Assembly: GCF_020217005.1 (NCBI RefSeq)
Contig: NZ_JAIWOI010000128.1
Coordinates: forward strand, 1 to 10,000
Reading direction: 5' to 3'
Source of the DNA: Rheinheimera sp.
Lineage (GTDB): Bacteria; Pseudomonadota; Gammaproteobacteria; Enterobacterales; Alteromonadaceae
DNA length: 10,000 nucleotides
Shown here piece after piece: positions 1-4,955 of this stretch. The notes beneath the pieces are model-generated. The model saw nothing but the letters and a program-made list of their open reading frames with translations. It was not told the DNA's origin and made no database searches. How positions within the stretch are numbered: the stretch's first letter is position 1; the number at the start of each line of letters is the position of its first letter. Both the position numbers and the translations under genes were made by a program.

Positions 1-251
1 CGAAACCACAAGGTTTCGTTGGTGGTCATAGCGTCAATGACAGCGGAACGCAATTGCCGCTCAAAAGGGCTTAAGGTTTTGTTCAATAACTCGGATAAAG
101 ACGAAAGGCCAAAACGCTGCATCAAAGGCGCTAGTCGGCTTTTCACTAAATATTGTTTATTATCCCCCAGCACAATACCGCACTGCTGCTCCAGGAAATC
201 CCGAAACAGTCGATATTCACTTTCCTGCAGCTCTTTGTTTGCCACCAACAT
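1..251 (-). CDS. cheR: Chemotaxis protein methyltransferase CheR, N-terminal part (truncated by window edge)
   Basis: CheR methylates glutamates in the cytoplasmic part of chemoreceptors, using S-adenosylmethionine, and sets adaptation together with CheB. Only the first 83 codons and two bases of the next are in the window. They encode the all-helical N-terminal CheR domain and end in AMTTNETLWF, the highly conserved CheR segment just before the SAM-binding domain, which makes the call secure despite truncation. The start is the ATG at 251-249, preceded by an AGAGG that overlaps the cheV stop codon. cheR lies 7 bases behind cheV on the same strand, so the two are very likely co-transcribed and translationally coupled. 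In polar-flagellum genomes cheV-cheR usually leads into flgB and the rod/hook genes, which would lie left of this window. Confidence 0.93.
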   Translation of the reverse strand, partial: MLVANKELQESEYRLFRDFLEQQCGIVLGDNKQYLVKSRLAPLMQRFGLSSLSELLNKTLSPFERQLRSAVIDAMTTNETLWF

Positions 252-255
252 AAAA

Positions 256-260
256 CCTCT
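256..260 (-). promoter_or_regulatory. cheR ribosome binding site overlapping the cheV stop codon
   Basis: On the minus strand the sequence TAGAGGTTTTATG holds the cheV stop (TAG, 261-259), an AGAGG Shine-Dalgarno element sharing two bases with it, and the cheR ATG four bases further on. This arrangement suggests that ribosomes finishing cheV help start cheR. Confidence 0.6.
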
Positions 261-1188
261 AATCAGTATGCAACCATTTCCGCACGGATTCGGCTAGTTC
301 ATCCGGGTTAAATTTCGCAATAAAATCATCAGCCCCTACTTTCTGCACCATTTGCTGATTAAACACGCCACTTAACGAAGTGTGCAGAATCACATGCAGT
401 GGTTTCAGCCTCGGATCAAGGCGGATTTCAGCAGTCAGGGTATAACCGTCCATTTCAGGCATTTCAATATCAGAAATCAACAAACCGACTTTGTCGGTGA
501 CTGAATTCTGGCAAACTGCCGCGGTTTCCTGCAGATAGGTTAAAGCTTCGCGACCATTATTAACCAGATGCATCTGAACACCCAAGCCTTCAAGCGCCCT
601 TTTCACCTGGTTCCTGGCAACAGCAGAATCATCAGCAATCAGAATTAATCTGTCGCCTAAGTCAGCACTGATGGTCGAGGTCACCACATTGCTACTGATA
701 GTGGTTGGAGAAGGTGAAATCTCTTCGAGAATCTTTTCAACGTCAATAATTTCAACCAGCTCTTTATCAATTTCTGTAATTGCAGTCAGATAACTCTGTT
801 TGCCCCCGGTACCTTTAGGCGGCGGCATAATAGAGCCCCAGTTGATATTGATAATACGCTCAACAGATTGAACTAAAAAGCCCTGCACTGAACGATTGTA
901 TTCGGCAATAATAATAAAACAGTCTTTGGTGTTCTCTATGGCCGCGCCGCCAGTGGCCAGACTTAAGTCAATCACAGAAATAGTTTGGCCACGTATATGA
1001 GCAATACCTCTGACATACTTGTTACGTTTTGGGATAGCAGTCAAAGGTGGACATTGCAGTACTTCACGCACTTTAAAGACATTGATACCGAAACGCTGAC
1101 GTCCCTGCAAACGGAAAAGTAAAAGCTCCAGTCTGTTCTGCCCAACCAATTGAGTGCGCTGATTGACTGAATCCAGAATGCCCGCCAT
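259..1188 (-). CDS. cheV: Chemotaxis coupling protein CheV (CheW domain fused to response-regulator receiver domain)
   Basis: CheV couples chemoreceptors to the CheA kinase and can be phosphorylated, which is thought to tune or adapt signalling. The 309-residue product has the usual CheV layout: a CheW-like domain at about residues 18-157 and a receiver domain at about 180-305. Receiver landmarks are all present: the acidic pair Asp186-Asp187 (IADDS), the phospho-acceptor Asp240 in SDIEMPEMDGY, Thr270 and Lys292. No signal peptide or membrane segment is seen, so it is cytoplasmic. The ATG at 1188-1186 is supported by GGGAG (1198-1194) five bases upstream. It is followed by cheR and diverges from flgA. 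I did not find a convincing promoter for it on the minus strand of the 1189-1333 region. Confidence 0.96.
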   Translation of the reverse strand: MAGILDSVNQRTQLVGQNRLELLLFRLQGRQRFGINVFKVREVLQCPPLTAIPKRNKYVRGIAHIRGQTISVIDLSLATGGAAIENTKDCFIIIAEYNRSVQGFLVQSVERIININWGSIMPPPKGTGGKQSYLTAITEIDKELVEIIDVEKILEEISPSPTTISSNVVTSTISADLGDRLILIADDSAVARNQVKRALEGLGVQMHLVNNGREALTYLQETAAVCQNSVTDKVGLLISDIEMPEMDGYTLTAEIRLDPRLKPLHVILHTSLSGVFNQQMVQKVGADDFIAKFNPDELAESVRKWLHTD

Positions 1189-1230
1189 AGAGACTCCCTA
1201 GTCTGAAAGAATTAGTGATCTTAAAAAATC

Positions 1231-1246
1231 GGGAACGATTCTTGCT
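1231..1246 (+). promoter_or_regulatory. Probable sigma-54 (RpoN) promoter of flgA
   Basis: GGGAACG-ATTC-TTGCT matches the sigma-54 consensus TGGCACG-N4-TTGCW at 10 of 12 defined positions, with the essential GG and GC exactly 10 bases apart (1232-1233 and 1244-1245). Transcription would start near 1257 and leave a leader of about 77 bases before flgA. Sigma-54 with an FlrC-type activator drives mid-stage polar flagellar genes in Vibrio and relatives. The match is by eye. Confidence 0.55.
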
Positions 1247-1281
1247 TTAACCACTTCAGGATGAAAAATGACTGAAAATTG

Positions 1282-1297
1282 ACATACTTAAGTATGT
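1282..1297. repeat. Perfect 16-bp palindrome in the cheV/flgA divergent region
   Basis: ACATACTTAAGTATGT reads identically on both strands. It overlaps a TTGACA (1279-1284) and touches an extended -10-like TGTTATAAC (1295-1303); TTGACA and TATAAC are only 13 bases apart, so they do not form a normal sigma-70 pair. Its position between divergent chemotaxis and flagellar genes, downstream of the proposed sigma-54 start, would suit a dimeric regulator's operator, but no regulator can be named. Confidence 0.5.
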
Positions 1298-1333
1298 TAT
1301 AACCCTTTGCCGTTAAAGCATAGCTGAAACCAT

Positions 1334-2035
1334 ATGAAAATGTACGATAAATTTTTGAAATACCCACTGGGTTTTATCTTAACTGCCAGTGTTTTGTGTT
1401 CAGCATTTTCACTGCAGGCGGCAAGTTTTAGCCCACAACAACTGACAGCGGCAACGGCTCAATGGTTGAAACAGCAGAAAGAAGTACCTGAAGGCGCGCA
1501 AAGTCAGCTATCCACTTTGGATCCACGTCTGGCGCACAAGCAGTGTGATTTGCCGTTAGAGTTTAGCTTTGCAGGTCCTGTCAGTCATCAGGCGACGGTA
1601 CAAATCCGGTGTCAAAGCCCGCAAAGCTGGCACCTTTTTGTCTCTGCACGTTTTAGTCAGCAAACTGAAGCTGTACATAGTTTACGTAACATAGCTTTAG
1701 GTTCGCAGATCACGGCCGATATGCTGACACTAGGCCAAACCGATTTGCGTCTGGCACGGGGATCTTTAATTACTGATCCGGCTCTGGTGGTCGGTGCCAG
1801 AGTAAAAAGAAGCCTGTCGGCTGGACAAGTTGTCACTTTGCAGGATCTTTGTCTTGTATGTAAGGGCGATATAGTTACAATTAGTGGTTTGAATAACGGT
1901 CTTGAAGTAAGAACTGTAGGCATAGCTCAGATGGACGGTATTTTGGGTGATCAAATTCAGGTGACCAATAGACAGTCCAACCGCACCATAGTCGCGGAAG
2001 TGGTGGCAGTAAAAAAAGTTGCAATAAAATTTTAA
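1334..2035 (+). CDS. flgA: Flagellar P-ring assembly chaperone FlgA
   Basis: FlgA is a periplasmic chaperone that helps FlgI polymerise into the P ring around the flagellar rod. The 233-residue product has an N-terminal signal peptide (positive start, hydrophobic stretch about 11-25, probable cleavage after LQA near residue 29). An FlgA N-domain follows, then a SAF/antifreeze-like domain (about 112-172, containing the ITADML segment typical of SAF domains) and a C-terminal beta domain ending IVAEVVAVKKVAIKF. Four cysteines remain in the mature part (Cys71, Cys93, Cys173, Cys176), suitable for periplasmic disulfides. The start is uncertain: ATG codons lie at 1334 and 1340 and neither has a strong Shine-Dalgarno element. 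It precedes flgM and flgN in the familiar flgAMN order. Confidence 0.93.
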   Translation: MKMYDKFLKYPLGFILTASVLCSAFSLQAASFSPQQLTAATAQWLKQQKEVPEGAQSQLSTLDPRLAHKQCDLPLEFSFAGPVSHQATVQIRCQSPQSWHLFVSARFSQQTEAVHSLRNIALGSQITADMLTLGQTDLRLARGSLITDPALVVGARVKRSLSAGQVVTLQDLCLVCKGDIVTISGLNNGLEVRTVGIAQMDGILGDQIQVTNRQSNRTIVAEVVAVKKVAIKF

Positions 2036-2043
2036 ATTCTGAC

Positions 2044-2070
2044 TAAAGTTTTACCGGACGCGGCCGTTAT
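2044..2070 (+). promoter_or_regulatory. Sigma-28 (FliA) promoter of flgM
   Basis: TAAAGTTT (2044-2051), 11 bases, then GCCGTTAT (2063-2070). The FliA consensus is TAAAGTTT-N11-GCCGATAA, so the -35 is 8/8, the spacing exact and the -10 6/8. Transcription should start near 2077-2080, giving a short leader to flgM at 2112. It lets flgM and flgN be made late under the sigma factor that FlgM itself inhibits, besides any read-through from flgA. Confidence 0.82.
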
Positions 2071-2082
2071 ACAAAGCAAGGG

Positions 2083-2096
2083 ATCCGAAACCGGAT
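2083..2096 (+). promoter_or_regulatory. Small hairpin in the flgM leader
   Basis: ATCCG (2083-2087) and CGGAT (2092-2096) can pair around a four-base AAAC loop, 4 bases ahead of the flgM Shine-Dalgarno region (AGGG, 2101-2104). There is no T-run after it, so it is not a terminator. It might affect flgM translation or mRNA 5'-end stability; it could equally be chance. Confidence 0.3.
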
Positions 2097-2111
2097 AAAG
2101 AGGGTAGAAAA

Positions 2112-2453
2112 ATGGCGATTAATTTAACTACAGGTCAGCCTGTCACTCAGCAAGTGAAAGCTGACAAGGCTGAACAACAAAACATTCAGAAGCAGCAGGT
2201 TGCTCAACAACAGGCTGTTCAGCAGCAAAGTACAACAGGTACAGCTGCGCAAAAGCAGGATTCAGTATCGCTGACGTCTCAGGCGCAGCAATTCAGCAAA
2301 GCCCAGGAAAAGGCGAAAGCAAGCTCAGGTATTGATCAAGAGAAAGTGGATAAGATCAAACAAGAGATTTCTGAAGGCAAATACAAAGTCAATGTAGAAC
2401 AACTGGCGCGCCGCATAGTCCAGTTTGAAGGTGAGTTTTTCGGCAAAAAATGA
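2112..2453 (+). CDS. flgM: Anti-sigma-28 factor FlgM
   Basis: FlgM binds and blocks FliA (sigma-28) until the hook-basal body is complete, then is exported through the flagellar secretion channel, releasing FliA for late genes. The 113-residue product has the family's C-terminal sigma-binding region: DSVSLTSQAQQ at about 50-60, then DQEKVDKIKQEISEGKYKVN and VEQLARRIVQFE at about 75-106. The N-terminal half is disordered in FlgM proteins; here residues 21-40 contain 11 glutamines, an unusually Gln-rich form. The ATG is supported by GAGGG eight bases upstream. It is followed by flgN through an ATGA overlap and preceded by a FliA promoter, giving the expected feedback loop. Confidence 0.95.
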   Translation: MAINLTTGQPVTQQVKADKAEQQNIQKQQVAQQQAVQQQSTTGTAAQKQDSVSLTSQAQQFSKAQEKAKASSGIDQEKVDKIKQEISEGKYKVNVEQLARRIVQFEGEFFGKK

Positions 2454-2884
2454 GTACCGCCTACTCTTCTATCCTCACCCTTCTAAATGAACAAGAGCAG
2501 CATCTGGATAGGCTGCTCTTGTTGCTTCACAAAGAACTGGACGCCATCCGGAGCCGCAATGTTGAAGCGCTTAAAAGCAACACCGACGAAAAAATTCAAA
2601 TTCTGGATTTAGTCCAGAAAACAGATGAAGAGCTAACTGCATCACCCGATCTGAACAGCGCCAAACAACAAGATTGGTTCAAAGACGTGTTGCAACGACT
2701 TGAAGAAAAATTAGCCCAATGTAAGTTTCAGAATCAGGTGAACAGTCAAAGTGTTGAGCAAAGTCAGTTGGTCATTGAGCGTTTTAAAACAGAGTTGTTA
2801 CAAAGCCGCGGCCGCGCCGGGTTGACTTATACCAACAAAGGCAAAGCAGCCCAGGTTGACAAAGGCCCGGGCATAAAGGCCTGA
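2450..2884 (+). CDS. flgN: Flagellar export chaperone FlgN (for hook-filament junction proteins FlgK and FlgL)
   Basis: FlgN is a cytoplasmic chaperone that keeps FlgK and FlgL export-competent and delivers them to the flagellar type III apparatus. The 144-residue product is almost wholly helical, with heptad-like leucines and charged residues from about 5-60 and 75-120, and ends in the FlgN-type segment SRGRAGLTYTNKGKAA (119-134). The start overlaps the flgM stop (ATGA, 2450-2453), indicating translational coupling. Its stop lies only 4 bases from the convergent flgP stop, leaving no space for a private terminator. Identification rests on the flgM partner, size, coiled-coil character and C-terminal motif. 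Confidence 0.9.
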   Translation: MSTAYSSILTLLNEQEQHLDRLLLLLHKELDAIRSRNVEALKSNTDEKIQILDLVQKTDEELTASPDLNSAKQQDWFKDVLQRLEEKLAQCKFQNQVNSQSVEQSQLVIERFKTELLQSRGRAGLTYTNKGKAAQVDKGPGIKA

Positions 2885-2888
2885 ATCC

Positions 2889-3344
2889 TCAGTAGTACTT
2901 CACATTTTTAATGCGGCGGGTAGGCTGGCTATTTAAATACAGGTCGTACACTTGTTTAAAATCCAGCTCAAGCTCAGTAGCGTACACATCTCCAACAGGA
3001 TAAGTTTTCACTACTCTGGCCCCTCTAATAATACCGCTGACGGATGAGTTTAACTGATCGTTACCCACCATCATTTGCTGCATATTGGCCTTGGCGTCAA
3101 TTCTTTGGCCATAAACCTGCTCTGCCAGCTCACGGTAAGCCTCCAGTTTGGACGCTTTCATCGCCATTAGCATACGTTCTTGCTCACTTGCACCCGGCTG
3201 TTGGCTGAGGGGTGCATAACCAACAGCTTTTAGTATCGGAAAACGTTGTGGCTCTACCGTTTCCCATTCAACATGGCGGTCGGCTACCAGACTGCAGCCC
3301 GGTAGCAAAATCAGTAATAACGCACTGAGTGTCAGTTTTTTCAT
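2889..3344 (-). CDS. flgP: Outer-membrane flagellar lipoprotein FlgP (LPP20 family)
   Basis: FlgP is an outer-membrane lipoprotein required for motility in polar flagellates, where it forms basal-disc or H-ring-associated structures below the outer membrane. From the ATG at 3344 the product has 151 residues: an MKK start, hydrophobic stretch, and lipobox LPGC with acylated Cys17. Ser at +2 favours the outer membrane. The mature part contains the LPP20-type region ERMLMAMKASKLEAYRELAEQVYG (about 57-79), which I identify by its alternating Ala/Lys/Glu helix, followed by GARVV and YATELELDF. I chose 3344 over the in-frame ATG at 3365 because MKK gives a normal signal peptide and AGAGG lies upstream; the longer form would add seven residues. 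It diverges from flgT. FlgO, its usual upstream partner in Vibrio, is not adjacent here. Confidence 0.87.
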   Translation of the reverse strand: MKKLTLSALLLILLPGCSLVADRHVEWETVEPQRFPILKAVGYAPLSQQPGASEQERMLMAMKASKLEAYRELAEQVYGQRIDAKANMQQMMVGNDQLNSSVSGIIRGARVVKTYPVGDVYATELELDFKQVYDLYLNSQPTRRIKNVKYY

Positions 3345-3383
3345 AGTGGCGTGCCTCTGGCCCATTTAATCACTGCCTGACAA

Positions 3384-3399
3384 TGCACAATCCATGCCT
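3384..3399 (-). promoter_or_regulatory. Probable sigma-54 promoter of flgP
   Basis: Read on the minus strand: AGGCATG-GATT-GTGCA, with GG and GC separated by exactly 10 bases and 9 of 12 consensus positions matched (TGGCACG-N4-TTGCW). The start would fall near 3373, about 29 bases before the flgP ATG at 3344. It faces away from the similar element in front of flgT, and both share AGGCAT. Confidence 0.55.
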
Positions 3400-3440
3400 T
3401 TTTTGATAACACTCCATTTGTTTAGCAAAAATTTAAATTA

Positions 3441-3456
3441 AGGCATAACTTTTGCT
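3441..3456 (+). promoter_or_regulatory. Probable sigma-54 promoter of flgT
   Basis: AGGCATA-ACTT-TTGCT has GG (3442-3443) and GC (3454-3455) exactly 10 bases apart and matches 9 of 12 consensus positions, including a perfect TTGCT. Transcription would begin near 3467, just before the GGAGAGG ribosome binding site. The AGCAAAA at 3424-3430 is an inverted repeat of TTTTGCT at 3450-3456, so a hairpin or protein site could overlap the -12 element. Confidence 0.62.
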
Positions 3457-3478
3457 TTCACCTCCCAGATTACTTTAT

Positions 3479-3485
3479 GGAGAGG
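3479..3485 (+). promoter_or_regulatory. Ribosome binding site that fixes the flgT start
   Basis: GGAGAGG lies five bases upstream of ATG 3491. An in-frame TTG at 3452 is inside the -12 promoter element and has no comparable site, so ATG 3491 is the real start. Confidence 0.85.
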
Positions 3486-3490
3486 TTGTT

Positions 3491-4648
3491 ATGCGTCTAT
3501 CCGCGCTTAGCTGGTCAATGCTGGCATTATCCCTGCTTTCAGGCACTGCGATAGCTGATTGGTATGAAGCCACAGGTCAGGCCGTGCTGCGCTCTGGTGA
3601 TATGACTGCAGCCAGGACGGCAGCCACTGAAGATGCGGTGCGTAAAGCCTTATTGTATTCAGGTGCTTCTATCCGCACTGTGCAGCAGGTGACTGACGGT
3701 TTATTGACTCAGGAATCCATGATGCTGCAGACTCAAGGCGAAGTACAAAATGTACAAATCGTCTCTGAGACTGAGGAAAACGGCTACATCAATGTCACGA
3801 TCAGAGCGGATATCTACCCTGATCAAAATCAATGTGCCAATCTGCAGCTAAAAAAAGAATTACTGATCAGCCCCTTTTTCATTGAAAACAGAGAACAGGC
3901 TATTACAGGTCAGTTGTACGATTTGGATCAAGCCAGCACCAAAGTCTTTATTCAAAAGCTGGAAGAGTCCTCAGCATCCAGTCTGATCAAACTTCTGCCT
4001 CAATCGATACGACAAAAAGAACTGAATTATGCTGACCGCGGTGCCTTACAGCGCAACTATGGCGGCCGCTATCTGCTCAGAGCAAGTTTAGGTGATGTCT
4101 CTTTAGGAGAACGTGTTGGTACAAACTGGACTTTTTGGTCAGATCAAGACAGAGAACGCTTTTACCAGCTACAACTGGAACTTTCGGATATTCAGGAACA
4201 AAAAGTGCTGTTTAGTCAAACCTACCAGACCTCTGCGGTTTGGGAGTTTCGTGACACTACGGTCATTAGCCCTAAGACTCAGCGTTTTTGGCAGACTGGC
4301 TACGGAAAATCTATAGAAAGGGTGTTAAATGCCGCGGCACAGGATGTCGAAGAGGCTCTGCGCTGCGAAACTATATTGGCGGACATTACACTGGTGCAGC
4401 AGCACAAAGTGTTGCTGAACCTTGGCAGCCAACAAGGACTAAAACTTGGTGACGAGCTGACTATTTTATTCCGGCGCCAGCATAAAGATAGCTTTGGTCA
4501 ATTGCAGGATCAACTGACCGTCAGCGAGCTAAAGGTCAAAGTCACTGAACTGACCCACAAAAATGCCTGGGCTGAAAGTATCAATATGGATTTACTGGCC
4601 AATGTGCAAGTAGGCGACGCAGCAACCCTGGTGAATGACACAAATTAA
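3491..4648 (+). CDS. flgT: Flagellar H-ring assembly protein FlgT
   Basis: FlgT is a periplasmic protein that forms the H ring outside the LP ring in polar flagella and, in Vibrio, supports stator assembly. From ATG 3491 the product has 385 residues, close to known FlgT proteins of about 380. A signal peptide occupies residues 1-22 (cleavage after GTAIA, before DWYEATG). The N-terminal domain (about 23-115) shows ATGQAVLRSGD, AATEDAVRKAL and INVTIRADIYPD. A middle domain contains KELLISPFFI and RYLLRASLGDV. The C-terminal domain carries LGSQQGLKLGDELTI and VGDAATLV. It diverges from flgP, with which it works at the outer basal body. I see no clear terminator between its stop and the tRNA gene. 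Confidence 0.92.
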   Translation: MRLSALSWSMLALSLLSGTAIADWYEATGQAVLRSGDMTAARTAATEDAVRKALLYSGASIRTVQQVTDGLLTQESMMLQTQGEVQNVQIVSETEENGYINVTIRADIYPDQNQCANLQLKKELLISPFFIENREQAITGQLYDLDQASTKVFIQKLEESSASSLIKLLPQSIRQKELNYADRGALQRNYGGRYLLRASLGDVSLGERVGTNWTFWSDQDRERFYQLQLELSDIQEQKVLFSQTYQTSAVWEFRDTTVISPKTQRFWQTGYGKSIERVLNAAAQDVEEALRCETILADITLVQQHKVLLNLGSQQGLKLGDELTILFRRQHKDSFGQLQDQLTVSELKVKVTELTHKNAWAESINMDLLANVQVGDAATLVNDTN

Positions 4649-4670
4649 GATGTGGGATAGTTAGCAGCAA

Positions 4671-4745
4671 TGGCCGCCCCAACAGGAATCGAACCTGTAA
4701 CTGCCCCTTAGGAGGGGGCCGTTATATCCATTTAACTATGGGGCG
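4671..4745 (-). tRNA. tRNA-Arg (anticodon CCT), with encoded CCA
   Basis: Read on the minus strand this 75-base gene folds as a full cloverleaf: acceptor stem CGCCCCA/TGGGGCG, D stem GTTA/TAAC with an eight-base loop, anticodon stem GCCCC/GGGGC around loop CTCCTAA, T stem ACAGG/CCTGT around TTCGATT, discriminator G and CCA (4673-4671). The anticodon CCT (4712-4710) reads the rare arginine codon AGG. Its 3' end faces flgT and its 5' end faces the glycan operon. Confidence 0.97.
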
Positions 4746-4754
4746 GATGCCGAC

Positions 4755-4782
4755 AGCATAACAAAGAACGACTTAAACTCAA
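4755..4782 (-). promoter_or_regulatory. Sigma-70 promoter of the tRNA-Arg gene
   Basis: On the minus strand TTGAGT (4782-4777) and TATGCT (4760-4755) are 16 bases apart. The -10 element ends 9 bases before the tRNA's first base, which would leave a leader of only a few bases. The bases after the -10 (GTCGG) are GC-rich, as in stringently controlled stable-RNA promoters. Confidence 0.65.
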
Positions 4783-4874
4783 ACGACGCCGAGCTTGAGT
4801 GTCTAGTTCTTGAGCAGTTCAATATATCCAGGGTGCGAAGTCGCATTGAACAACGATAAAAATTGCAACATAAC

Positions 4875-4901
4875 TAATAAACTGAAATCGCCTGCCGATA
4901 T
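4875..4901 (+). promoter_or_regulatory. Candidate sigma-28 (FliA) promoter of the glycan operon
   Basis: TAAT (4875-4878), 15 bases, then GCCGATAT (4894-4901). The -10 matches the FliA consensus GCCGATAA at 7 of 8 positions and the spacing is the same as in the flgM promoter in this window, but the -35 is weak (TAAT for TAAA, and poor beyond that). A start near 4908 would leave about 48 bases before the aminotransferase ATG. A poor sigma-70 alternative is TTGAAC (4846-4851) with CATAAC (4869-4874). The rest of 4783-4955 shows nothing else I can support. Confidence 0.42.
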
Positions 4902-4955
4902 ACAGATATAGTAAGTCAAAAGAGCTGAAGCTCACTAAATAAGACAGGAGCTGAT

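Noticed and set aside
19..297. A plus-strand frame over the left edge
   Set aside because: It is antisense to cheR and the end of cheV, whose conserved motifs are clear on the minus strand.
1309..1316. GCCGTTAA, a FliA -10-like element before flgA
   Set aside because: The only -35-like partner (TTAAGTAT, 1288-1295) is 13 bases away instead of 11 and imperfect, and a better sigma-54 element lies upstream.
1657..1954. Open minus-strand frames opposite flgA
   Set aside because: They lie wholly within the strongly supported flgA gene, have no recognisable protein features and no ribosome binding context.
4831..4844. GG-N10-GC spacing suggesting a sigma-54 promoter before the glycan operon
   Set aside because: Only the GG/GC and part of the -12 box match; four of the other five bases of the -24 box differ from the consensus, plus the leading T.
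4922..4933. GAGC-TGAA-GCTC hairpin before the aminotransferase gene
   Set aside because: A 4-bp stem without a T-run is too weak to call a terminator or riboswitch.
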